From contig NC_088201.1 of NCBI RefSeq assembly GCF_037126465.1, positions 129,580,665 through 129,644,664 of the forward strand: a stretch of DNA of 64,000 bases. The letters are read 5' to 3'. This stretch comes from Ornithodoros turicata. Lineage: Eukaryota; Arthropoda; Arachnida; Ixodida; Argasidae. A model generated the notes under the pieces. It did not search any database and was not told the DNA's origin. It saw nothing but the letters and a program-made list of their open reading frames with translations. Shown piece after piece: positions 24,328 to 34,251 of this stretch. How positions within the stretch are numbered: position 1 is the stretch's first letter; each line of letters opens with the position of its first letter. The position numbers and the translations under genes are program-made.

Positions 24328-24409
24328 TTACGGGTCTGTTTTGACGCGTTCTAATTACCAAAATAAGGGATCTATTAAAAGTGCCATGCTTATTGCTCCA
24401 CTATATCTA

Positions 24410-25513
24410 CAGGTAAGACTGACCAGAATGTTATTAAATTTGCGATTCGTTTTTCTGTCACAAAAATCGTTGAATATATCTATTCCCGATGGGGCCCATT
24501 CAAAGGTGCTTGTGTATCGGTAATTACTGCTATCTGTTCCACAAAGCATGGGGCACCCCTGCTTTCTAGCGTCCTGGACGAAACCGTTGTGTTGTTAAAC
24601 CTTGGTAGAACGTGCACACTTATCAAGCAGCGCAATCAGTGATTTCATTTTTCTCATTTGCATGGTTCTTGGAAGAAATGGATTGACAGTTTTATTGCAT
24701 TACGTTTATAAGATGAAATTGCGAACTGTGTCTTCTTGGGGGTGTTGAGCAGATCAAGCCATATAATTTCGGGAACCAAGTCAAAGGTGGTGCTTAGTCC
24801 TAATGTAGCCTGAGATAGTCACTAAATAGGGAGCAGAGTAGCGAAACTGAGCCACGCCCTTGAGCGTGCCCACCATCTTGGATCCGCGCGGCTGCGTCGC
24901 CTAGCAATGGGACGCCATTCTTCCTCTTCTCCGGTGGAGAACAACGCACAGTCGAGCCAGGTCGCAACTCAGGAAAGCGATTTGGATGGAGGCGAATCAA
25001 CATGGATGGCGCATTTGGAAGGAGAAACCACGTGACACGATCCCCCCAATCGCGGACACCAAACGGCGGCTCCGGCGCTGAAAACGATTGCGATACTCTG
25101 TATCCCTGTTTAGTGACTCTAGGCTGAGAACAGCATTACAATTCCCCTCGCTTTACATTCACTCGTGGGGGAAAAGTGGGCTGTTCCACTACGATAACGA
25201 GAGAGTGATATGGAAAAGGTGCCACAGAACTCGCGTCCTCAAAAATAGTGCATTTTCGCACATGTTTTACTACGGCACACAAATGTGCTGCTGTCGGACT
25301 AGACTCCTCAGGGTTGTGCTCTACAACTTTGGAATTGCGCGGTCAACCTATTTTCGTGAGCGATGCATATTAATTATGAATGTTAATTAACGGCTGCACT
25401 AATTACCTTTGTGTAGGCCCCATCGGGAATAGATATATTCAACTACTTTTCCGAAAGAAAAAGCAAACCGCGAATTTAATAAAATTCTGGTCAGCCTTAC
25501 GTTACGCACCCTG
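24410..25513. mobile_element. foldback element with ~105-bp terminal inverted repeats
   Basis: The left arm 24410-24515 and right arm 25403-25513 share, in inverted orientation, CTGACCAGAAT.TTATTAAATT, GTTGAATATATCTATTCCCG and ATGGGGCC. The outer end reads ACAGGGTGCGTAACGTAAGG on the right; the left copy lacks about 9 bp of it. Both flanks are TATA-rich. A smaller inverted-repeat element (24806-25125) is nested inside. Confidence 0.7.
24806..25125. mobile_element. nested 320-bp MITE
   Basis: Ends match in inverted orientation: AGTCACTAAATAGGGAGCAG on the left and AGTCACTAAACAGGGATACAG on the complement of the right, continuing through AGAGTA.CG. The interior is GC-rich and non-coding. It lies between the arms of the 24410-25513 foldback, so it probably inserted later. 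Confidence 0.7.
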
Positions 25514-26166
25514 TATAAATATACTAGGATCTCACCCACTCTAGTTTTGGACCTGTTGCTTGAACACCCTTTGTTCGCTGCGGATGCGGAACTAGTCAAA
25601 TTGTCCGTTTTAAAGCTTCGGGCACTGGCGTAGTCCCTCTACAGGTCGTCATTTTCAATCGGATACGTTGTGTACTACAATCACCGTATGTACAGATTTT
25701 TACGCGCTGTAATTTTAAAGGGCATTGAGATATTGCAGTCATTCCCAGTATTGCAGGACACGCCGCTTCCATGAACAATAATGCGGCTTGCTTTCTCCCC
25801 TTGTACAGTACTGTAGCGTTTTTAAATAGTAGCTCACAATCTTCACGGCTTATCGTATGCTCCGCCCCCAACCTATGTAAATTTTAGTACATTTTAGTGC
25901 TAACCTGTAAACTCTAACTTCATGACAATTAATATGCCAAATTCCATGGTTAATCTTAGAGCCAATTTCTTTTTGCGGCTTTTTCTTCTTTGTTTCGTCG
26001 CTAATGCACTAAGCGATTTCCTTTTGGCAAATATGTATTTCGTCTACCCCATAATGCTTAGAAAATTTGTGTAGACTATGTCCAGTCTGATATACATACG
26101 GTATTACACTCAAATTATGTTTATATTATGTTTAAGCTTAGGAGGGCGGTTGACCACGAGAATGAA
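25514..26166. other. unassigned DNA
   Basis: No gene or repeat recognised. Short minus-strand frame at 25596-25871 without domain. It ends at the 3' terminus of the inverted PLE-A copy. Confidence 0.4.
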
Positions 26167-28033
26167 ATAAGCAGGAAAAATCAGAAGACGACAAAGAGCT
26201 TACAGGAAAACACAAAGGGGAGTTTATTAACACATATGGGGAAAGGGGACGACGTTTCGGCAGTCAGCGCTGCCTTCGACGGGACTGGGGTTTGGTGACA
26301 AGAACAAGCTTTATATGGGAGAGGGTTATGTACAAGGGAAAGAGAGCAGCGCATGCGCTTTTGTCATGACTAACACAGGTTGGTGACTAAGTGAAAGGGG
26401 AATGGCCGGGTCTGTGCAGCAGGACCTTGAGGAAATACCAGTGAGCCTGAAAAAGAGACCAAAGAGCGTATGTATTGTGCTGGATTAGGGATGCAGGTTG
26501 CGAATAGTAGAAAGGATTCCTGGATCTTCGTTTATCTGACACTGGAATTTATGAATGAGATAAGATTCGCGCTGTTCCCTGAGCCGTTGGGAAGGAAAGC
26601 CTGACTGCAGGATGAAAATAGATATATTGGTGATTGAGTGTCCTGGTTTACTGAAATGGCGCGACACTGGCAGATTAGGTTTCTTCGCGACGTCAGATTT
26701 GTGGTTATTGAATCGCGTTCTAAATGACGTCGCTGTCTGTCCGATATATTGGGCGTTGCATTCATTACATTAAAGAAGATAGACAACATTAGAAGAATTA
26801 CAGTTAAAGTCGCCATTAATGTTGACCCGATAATTAGAATTGGTACTTTCTGCAGAGTTAGCGGCTTGCATTGATTTACAAATTTGGCATGTACTTGCAT
26901 TACAAGGGTGGCAGCCAATGCTATTTTCTGGAAGTTTGTTAATTTTGTTAAGTTTGTTAAAGTTTGTTAAGTTTTAATTTTGGCATTTACTAGTCTGTCT
27001 TGGATGTTCCGCGCCCGGCGATAACTTACGCGCGGTGGCTGTGAGAATATTTCCTTCATGCGATCAGATTGTGAAAGAATTGTGTAGTGGCGGTTGAGTA
27101 TCCGGCTAATGTTAGGAACGCTGCCATTGAATGTGACAGTGAGATTTACTGCAGAGTTTCCATTGGTTCGAGGAGATCTTTGGAGCAATTGTTGGCGATC
27201 TGTGGATCTTGCCCTGGCTATAGCGTCTTTCACAAGTTTGTCCGGGTATTCACGATCAATGAAGGTTTGTTCTAGTCGTTGGAGATGGTTGTCTAGTTCG
27301 GCATCGTTAGTGCATATTCTGCGGTAGCGCAATGCCTGACTATAAGGTATGGCTAACTTAGTAATTCTTGGACGGCAACTGCGGAACGATAAGTACTGCT
27401 GAGCATCTGTAGGCTTCCGGTATAAGTTGGTTGAGATACTGCCGTTTTGTAACTTGACTTCCACATCCAAGAAGGTAACAGTGGAGGCGGAGTAGTGGGA
27501 GGTAAATTGAATGTTAGGGTGAATTTGGTTGAACCGGTTGATGAACGTGATAAGGTCGCTTTCAGAATGAGGCCATATGATAAAAATATCATCTAAAAAT
27601 CTCTTGTACACAAGTGGTTTCAATACGGAACATTCGAGAAATGTTTCCTCCAGGGATGCCATGAAGATATTTGCATAGTTGGGGGCCATTCTCGTGCCCA
27701 TAGCTGTCCCGTTAACTTGCAGATAATGCTTGTTATCAAATTCAAAGTTATTGGAGGATAAAATAAGTGTTAGCAGTTCGGCGAGGACAGTCGGATCATA
27801 CGGCGTGTCAGGTTGATTTTTGTATGCTGAAACGGCCGCTGCTATACCATCTGCGTGGGGAATGTTAGTGTAAAGGGACGTGACGTCTAACGTTGCCAAG
27901 AGAGAGCTTGAGGGAACGGTTACTTGCGATACAGTTTGAAGGAAATGGTTGGTGTCTTTGACGTAGGAAGGTAATTTAGGGGGGATAGATTTAAGAACGT
28001 GATCGACGAAGGACGATATATTTTCTGTAGCGG
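26167..28033 (-). mobile_element. Penelope-like element family A, inverted 5'-truncated copy
   Basis: Minus-strand copy of the element at 28034-31407. Its 3' terminus (..TTTTTCCTGCTTAT) is at 26167 and its truncated 5' end is inside the RT region at about 28033. There it meets the plus-strand copy head-to-head. Contents in minus order: RT from just before motif A, GIY-YIG domain, 3' UTR, TATAAAG box (26309-26315) and the conserved GAAAC hairpin (26245-26287). Confidence 0.9.
26485..28033 (-). pseudogene. PLE-A RT/GIY-YIG frame, truncated and broken
   Basis: Encodes the C-terminal half of the Penelope-type RT (LLATLDVTSLYTNIPH motif A at about 27890; GTAMGTRMAPNYAN motif B; RFLDDIF motif C with both Asp; FLDVEVKL and YRKPTDAQQYLSF beyond). 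A GIY-YIG endonuclease follows (VYL..CN.CNAQYIGQT at about 26780-26740). Three defects are visible. The 5' end is missing. An expanded AAGTTTGTTA repeat at about 26930-26970 shifts the frame after NAKI. A CAA-to-TAA stop falls inside the GIY motif (about 26772). It is therefore not functional. Confidence 0.88.
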
Positions 28034-28036
28034 ACG

Positions 28037-28348
28037 TTTGCGTTCAACCAACGACTGATGACTCTGTGCCGAAGTGCCCGTGACCTGTATTTCCTGGACC
28101 ATGGTTTCCACCGACAGCCCCCTACCAGAGTCCTTGCAGCTGACGGCCTCCACCCCAGTTTCGAAGGAGTCGCCCAGATCGCCCACCGACTGCAGTCTCT
28201 GGTACCCCACCTGCTCCGCCGGCTACCCACACGTACAGCAAGTACTGGAACGCCGGACCCCGTATGGCCGACACTCCAGGAGGCTGCAGCTTCGACACAA
28301 AGAAGCACACGTGCCGAGAAATCGTCACGATCCAGGCAGCAGGATTGA
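28037..28348 (+). pseudogene. PLE-A ORF1 C-terminal fragment, SGNH/GDSL-esterase-like
   Basis: Reads AFNQ then a 96-residue frame aligning with residues 140-239 of the family B ORF1: FNxxL..LYFLDH.F.RQPPTRVLAADGLHPSF.GV..RLQ..LR.LP and later PDPxWPTLQEA. The DGLH segment supplies the Asp and His of the SGNH catalytic set. The Ser, Gly and Asn blocks were lost by the 5' truncation. The frame ends in GAT TGA CTA, with the same D-stop-Leu context as family B, and is in frame with the RT sequence that follows. Confidence 0.75.
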
Positions 28349-31093
28349 CTAGCTGGTGAGTCAGTACCAATTCACTCCCCACAAATTGTCAGCAGTAGCA
28401 CTGAGGCGTTCTTTAAACTCAGAAAAACCGCGGATAAAGTTGCACGCTACACCTCCCATCGTGATACTTTGGCTACTTATCATGAAAACGACAGGATTCC
28501 GCGTGGCCTAGAAATCTACAGAACATCAACCTTCCCATGAACGCAATGTGCAATGGCTGTCCATTCTTAACAAAGCATCTTTAGACCTAACTAAAATTCT
28601 AATTTCTCACTGCCAAGATACCATCAAGTCTCTATCCGGAGACGCCGACGCCATTAACAGCACTACCCCGTTGTCACATTCTCATAGATCAGAGTTAGAC
28701 AAATTCCTCCAAAAGAAAAACATCCACCTGAAGCTCAGAAAGCAAAAGAAATTATTTAGAGATAAAATCGAGTGCCCTCCAACTCATAATACTTCTACAG
28801 ATTCGGCACCCCCTAATCCCGAAGCCCGTAGCAATACTTCACAACTACGTCCAGATACCCCGTTAGACAACAACTTTGCCCCCGACATCCCCACACTAAC
28901 CAAATGTAGCGTAGTGAACCTTTCTTCTCGTGACCTTACACCCGCGGAAATCTCTGTTCTGGAGAAGGGATTATCGTTTTGTCCCAATAACAGTAAAATC
29001 GATGAATATCAGCTACATCTGGATCTTGACAACTTTGCGCGGCGACTACGCCTTACGGAATACTTCTACGACAAACCGCAATCAAATGTAAATCCTTTCC
29101 GTATAAAATCCGATTTTACTCCCAACCCGAACCGAGATAAAAGTCTTGATATGTATATCAAAGCTGTTCAAAAAGATATTCTCAGTACATATGCAAACTC
29201 AACCAATCGGAAATTCCGGCACAATCTTACGAAAGCAGAACAGCAAAGCTTGTCCGCGCTAGAAAGCAACGAAGGTATCATCATCAAAGAGGCTGATAAA
29301 GGAGGTGCCATAGTCGTAATGGATAAGCAAGCTTATGTGGCGGAAGGACTCCGTCAACTTAATTGTGGAGACTTTTACAAACCTCTCGAATCCGACCCCA
29401 CCAATGAAATTGCCGCAGATATATGTAAAACACTAAAACGGTTAAAGGCCACTAAGAAAATTGGCGATGCGCTCTACGAATACTTACTTCCTAAAGACCC
29501 TAAACCAGGACGATTTTACATGCTTCCTAAGATACATAAACCAGGCAATCCCGGAAGACCAATTGTGTCCAGTAACGGTACCGCTACAGAAAATATATCG
29601 TCCTTCGTCGATCACGTTCTTAAATCTATCCCCCCTAAATTACCTTCCTACGTCAAAGACACCAACCATTTCCTTCAAACTGTATCGCAAGTAACCGTTC
29701 CCTCAAGCTCTCTCTTGGCAACGTTAGACGTCACGTCCCTTTACACTAATATTCCCCACGCAGATGGTATAGCAGCGGCCGTTTCAGCATAAAAAATCAA
29801 CCTGACCAGCCGTATGATCCGACTGTCCTCGCCGAACTGCTAACACTTATTTTAACCTCCAATAACTTTGAATTTGATAACCAGCATTATCTGCAAGTTA
29901 ACGGGACAGCTATGGGCACGAGAATGGCCCCCAACTATGCAAATATCTTCATGGCATCCCTGGAGGAAACATTTCTCGAATGTTCCGTATTGAAACCACT
30001 TGTGTACAAGAGATTTTTAGATGATATTTTTATCATATGGCCTCATTCTGAAAGCGACCTTCTCACGTTCATCAACCGGTTCAACCAAATTCACCCTAAC
30101 ATTCAATTTACCTCCCACTACTCCGCCTCCACTGTTACCTTCTTGGATGTGGAAGTCAAGTTACAAAACGGCAGTATCTCAACCAACTTATACCGGAAGC
30201 CTACAGATGCTCAGCAGTACTTATCGTTCCGCAGTTGCCATCCAAGACATACTAAGTTAGCCATACCTTATAGTCAGGCATTGCGCTACCGCAGAATATG
30301 CACTAACGATGCCGAACTAGACAACCATCTCCAACGACTAGAACAAACCTTCATTGATCGTGAATACCCGGAGAAACTTGTGAAAGACGCTATAGCCAGG
30401 GCAAGATCCACAGACCGCCAACAATTGCTCCAAAGATCTCCTCGAACCAATGGAAACTCTGCAGTAAATCTCACTGTCACATTCAATGGCAGCGTTCCTA
30501 ACATTAGCCGGATACTCAACCGCCACTACACAATTCTTTCACAATCTGATCGCATGAAGGAAATATTCTCACAGCCACCGCGCGTAAGTTATCGCCGGGC
30601 GCGGAACATCCAAGACAGACTAGTAAATGCCAAAATTAACAAACTTCCAGAAAATAGCATTGGCTGCCACCCTTGTAATGCAAGTAGATGCCAAATTTGT
30701 AAATCAATGCAAGCCGCTAACTCTGCAGAAAGTACCAATTCTAATTATCGGGTCAACATTAATGGCGACTTTAACTGTAATTCTTCTAATGTTGTCTATC
30801 TTCTTCAATGTAATGAATGCAACGCCCAATATATCGGACAGACAGCGACGTCATTTAGAACGCGATTCAATAACCACAAATCTGACGTCGCGAAGAAACC
30901 TAATCTGCCAGTGTCGCGCCATTTCAGTAAACCAGGACACTCAATCACCAATATATCTATTTTCATCCTGCAGTCAGGCTTTCCTTCCCAACGGCTCAGG
31001 GAACAGCGCAAATCTTATCTCATTCATAAATTCCAGTGTCAGATAAACGAAGATCCAGGAATCCTTTCTACTATTCGCAACCTGCATTCCTAA
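28349..31093 (+). pseudogene. PLE-A ORF2: reverse transcriptase with GIY-YIG endonuclease, two frameshifts
   Basis: After the ORF1 TGA the same frame stays open as LAGES..FFKLRKTADKVARY, homologous to family B, and stops at about 28537 after an indel. The RT frame resumes at about 28538-29792 (DKGGAIVVMDK; FYMLPKIHKPGNPGRPIVS; TLDVTSLYTNIPH). It is broken again by a 1-nt deletion at about 29790, because the inverted copy keeps the TAC codon. It continues to 31093 with GTAMGTRMAPNYAN, RFLDDIFIIW (both catalytic Asp), the CHPC..CQIC zinc-like cluster, and a GIY-YIG domain (VVYLLQCNECNAQYIGQT, RTRFNNH, QRKSYLIHKFQ). The last segment has Lys where family B and the inverted A copy have the catalytic Glu (QRES/QHES). 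Not functional as it stands. Confidence 0.9.
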
Positions 31094-31262
31094 TCCAGCA
31101 CAATACATACGCTCTTTGGTCTCTTTTTCAGGCTCACTGGTATTTCCTCAAGGTCCTGCTGCACAGACCCGGCCATTCCCCTTTCACTTAGTCACCAACC
31201 TGTGTTAGTCATGACAAAAGCGCATGCGCTGCTCTCTTTCCCTTGTACATAACCCTCTCCCA

Positions 31263-31333
31263 TATAAAGCTTGTTCTTGTCACCAAACCCCAGTCCCGTC
31301 GAAGGCAGCGCTGACTGCCGAAACGTCGTCCCC
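31263..31333 (+). promoter_or_regulatory. PLE-A TATA box plus GAAAC hairpin (pLTR promoter candidate)
   Basis: TATAAAG at 31263-31269 is followed about 25-30 nt later by a hairpin: GAAGGCAG..CTGCC then GAAACGTC. An AATAAA follows at about 31350. The order TATA, structured 5' end, polyadenylation signal inside the 3' region suits a pseudo-LTR in which the next tandem copy is transcribed. The hairpin resembles the stem II/GAAA part of a hammerhead ribozyme, but CCGTCGA stands in place of the required CUGAUGA. Confidence 0.5.
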
Positions 31334-31407
31334 TTTCCCCATATGTGTTAATAAACTCCCCTTTGTGTTTTCCTGTAAGCTCTTTGTCGTCTTCTGATTT
31401 TTCCTGC

Positions 31408-31436
31408 TTATATATATGTATATATATATATATTTA
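31408..31436. repeat. (TA)n junction tract 1
   Basis: Interrupted TA run between the PLE-A 3' end and the first satellite unit. Confidence 0.85.
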
Positions 31437-33857
31437 TAAGTCCCAAACGTCGCCCCACCAGCATTGGACAGCTGTTTCGGCCTTATTGGGCCTTCATCAG
31501 CAATGCGTAGGTGGGCGACGTTTGAGCGAGTGGCGCCGGAAGGTCACGTGGAACGTGATGTCCTCCCGTCAGGGTGAGCGACTCACCTCTGAAAGCCCTG
31601 TGCGAAGCCAGTAAAATATTAAATGAAGAAAAATAGCATACGCTCTTTGGCTGCACGTTGAACATATGTTTATAAGTCCCAAACGTCGCCCCACCAGCAT
31701 TGGACAGCTGTTTCGGCCTTATTGGGCCTTCATCAGCAATGCGTAGGTGGGCGACGTTTGAGCGAGTGGCGTCGGAAGGTCACGTGGAACGTGATGTCCT
31801 CCCGTCAGGGTGAGCGACTCACCTCTGAAAGCCCTGTGCGAAGCCAGTAAAATATTAAATGAAGAAAAATAGCATACGCTCTTTGGCTGCACGTTGAACA
31901 TATGTTTATAAGTCCCAAACGTCGCCCCACCAGCATTGGACAGCTGTTTCGGCCTTATTGGGCCTTCATCAGCAATGCGTAGGTGGGCGACGTTTGAGCG
32001 AGTGGCGTCGGAAGGTCACGTGGAACGTGATGTCCTCCCGTCAGGGTGAGCGACTCACCTCTGAAAGCCCTGTGCGAAGCCAGTAAAATATTAAATGAAG
32101 AAAAATAGCATACGCTCTTTGGCTGCACGTTGAACATATGTTTATAAGTCCCAAACGTCGCCCCACCAGCATTGGACAGCTGTTTCGGCCTTATTGGGCC
32201 TTCATCAGCAATGCGTAGGTGGGCGACGTTTGAGCGAGTGGCGTCGGAAGGTCACGTGGAACGTGATGTCCTCCCGTCAGGGTGAGCGACTCACCTCTGA
32301 AAGCCCTGTGCGAAGCCAGTAAAATATTAAATGAAGAAAAATAGCATACGCTCTTTGGCTGCACGTTGAACATATGTTTATAAGTCCCAAACGTCGCCCC
32401 ACCAGCATTGGACAGCTGTTTCGGCCTTATTGGGCCTTCATCAGCAATGCGTAGGTGGGCGACGTTTGAGCGAGTGGCGTCGGAAGGTCACGTGGAACGT
32501 GATGTCCTCCCGTCAGGGTGAGCGACTCACCTCTGAAAGCCCTGTGCGAAGCCAGTAAAATATTAAATGAAGAAAAATAGCATACGCTCTTTGGCTGCAC
32601 GTTGAACATATGTTTATAAGTCCCAAACGTCGCCCCACCAGCATTGGACAGCTGTTTCGGCCTTATTGGGCCTTCATCAGCAATGCGTAGGTGGGCGACG
32701 TTTGAGCGAGTGGCGTCGGAAGGTCACGTGGAACGTGATGTCCTCCCGTCAGGGTGAGCGACTCACCTCTGAAAGCCCTGTGCGAAGCCAGTAAAATATT
32801 AAATGAAGAAAAATAGCATACGCTCTTTGGCTGCACGTTGAACATATGTTTATAAGTCCCAAACGTCGCCCCACCAGCATTGGACAGCTGTTTCGGCCTT
32901 ATTGGGCCTTCATCAGCAATGCGTAGGTGGGCGACGTTTGAGCGAGTGGCGTCGGAAGGTCACGTGGAACGTGATGTCCTCCCGTCAGGGTGAGCGACTC
33001 ACCTCTGAAAGCCCTGTGCGAAGCCAGTAAAATATTAAATGAAGAAAAATAGCATACGCTCTTTGGCTGCACGTTGAACATATGTTTATAAGTCCCAAAC
33101 GTCGCCCCACCAGCATTGGACAGCTGTTTCGGCCTTATTGGGCCTTCATCAGCAATGCGTAGGTGGGCGACGTTTGAGCGAGTGGCGTCGGAGGGTCACG
33201 TGGAACGTGATGTCCTCCCGTCAGGGTGAGCGACTCACCTCTGAAAGCCCTGTGCGAAGCCAGTAAAATATTAAATGAAGAAAAATAGCATACGCTCTTT
33301 GGCTGCACGTTGAACATATGTTTATAAGTCCCAAACGTCGCCCCACCAGCATTGGACAGCTGTTTCGGCCTTATTGGGCCTTCATCAGCAATGCGTAGGT
33401 GGGCGACGTTTGAGCGAGTGGCGTCGGAAGGTCACGTGGAACGTGATGTCCTCCCGTCAGGGTGAGCGACTCACCTCTGAAAGCCCTGTGCGAAGCCAGT
33501 AAAATATTAAATGAAGAAAAATAGCATACGCTCTTTGGCTGCACGTTGAACATATGTTTATAAGTCCCAAACGTCGCCCCACCAGCATTGGACAGCTGTT
33601 TCGGCCTTATTGGGCCTTCATCAGCAATGCGTAGGTGGGCGACGTTTGAGCGAGTGGCGTCGGAAGGTCACGTGGAACGTGATGTCCTCCCGTCAGGGTG
33701 AGCGACTCACCTCTGAAAGCCCTGTGCGAAGCCAGTAAAATATTAAATGAAGAAAAATAGCATACGCTCTTTGGCTGCACGTTGAACATATGTTTATAAG
33801 TCCCAAACGTCGCCCCACCAGCATTGGACAGCTGTTTCGGCCTTATTGGGCCTTCAT
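31437..33857 (-). repeat. 236-bp satellite array (10 full units plus a partial), hammerhead retrozyme-type
   Basis: Ten almost identical head-to-tail units of exactly 236 bp plus a truncated eleventh. The variation is a few single-base changes (for example an A-to-G at about 33193). Hammerhead motifs on the minus strand start (plus coordinates) at 31444 and every 236 bp to 33568. The eleventh, at 33804, is cut off inside its catalytic box by a (TA)n tract. Near identity implies recent amplification or concerted copying. A recurring 60-codon minus-strand frame is a by-product of the repeat. The size, ribozyme and tandem form match the retrozymes described in animals. Confidence 0.92.
31444..31524 (-). 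ncRNA. type I hammerhead ribozyme, first unit of the 236-bp array
   Basis: On the minus strand: stem I 5' side CAAACGTCGCCC..GCATTG, box CTGATGA, A, stem II GGCC-CAATAA-GGCC, GAAA, mini stem III (AC..GU around AGCU), cleavage triplet GUC (between plus 31467 and 31466), stem I 3' side CAATGC..GGGGCGACGTTTG. The two stem I sides pair over 6 bp next to the core and 12 bp outside an internal loop. All core nucleotides of the hammerhead consensus are present. The only oddity is one extra A between CUGAUGA and stem II. Copies recur at 31680, 31916, 32152, 32388, 32624, 32860, 33096, 33332 and 33568. Confidence 0.85.
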
Positions 33858-33860
33858 ATT

Positions 33861-33861
<1 letters not shown>

Positions 33862-33901
<40 letters not shown>
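33862..33901. repeat. (TA)n junction tract 2
   Basis: About 20 TA dinucleotides joining the truncated last satellite unit to the 3' end of the inverted PLE-B copy (..GTACTTA on the minus strand). Confidence 0.95.
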
Positions 33902-33902
<1 letters not shown>

Positions 33903-34251
33903 TACAGAAAAGGTAAAGAAGGGATTCAGAAGCCTTGAGGGAGAGTTTAAAAAATTTATTACAACTAATTACGGGAGAGAACTAAGGTTTATTTACATGT
34001 TACAGGGGTCGACGTTTCGGCGACAGCGTCGCCTTCCACAGGACTAAAGTGGATTGTAGTGGGTCATCGCTTATAGAAGGGCGGGAAGAGTTACGAGAGA
34101 GGAGGAATCCGCACGTGGAACGGGTGCTGGTCTTGGGGGGGGGGGTTTCCAGGAGCTTTGTCCTTGGTCGTCACTGGGGAGTGGGGATCTGTAAAGATAA
34201 AAGGAAGAGGCGGCAGAAAGAACGGAAGTGGGTCGATGTGCTCAAACCTGA

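Larger units (their letters stand above)
28034..31407 (+). mobile_element. Penelope-like element family A, plus-strand copy
   Basis: Begins inside ORF1 (5'-truncated at the head-to-head junction) and runs through the ORF1 stop, the RT/GIY-YIG frame, a 3' UTR with TATAAAG (31263-31269), the conserved hairpin (31293-31333) and AATAAA (about 31350). It ends ..TTTCCTGCTTA, followed at once by (TA)n. Its RT is clearly diverged from family B in the same window (typical residues differ throughout), so the two are separate families sharing one architecture. Confidence 0.92.

Noticed and set aside
31483..33789. Ten identical 60-residue minus-strand frames (MFNVQPKSV..)
   Set aside because: They are produced by the 236-bp satellite period, with no upstream signal or domain. 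The conserved content of the unit is the ribozyme, not the frame.
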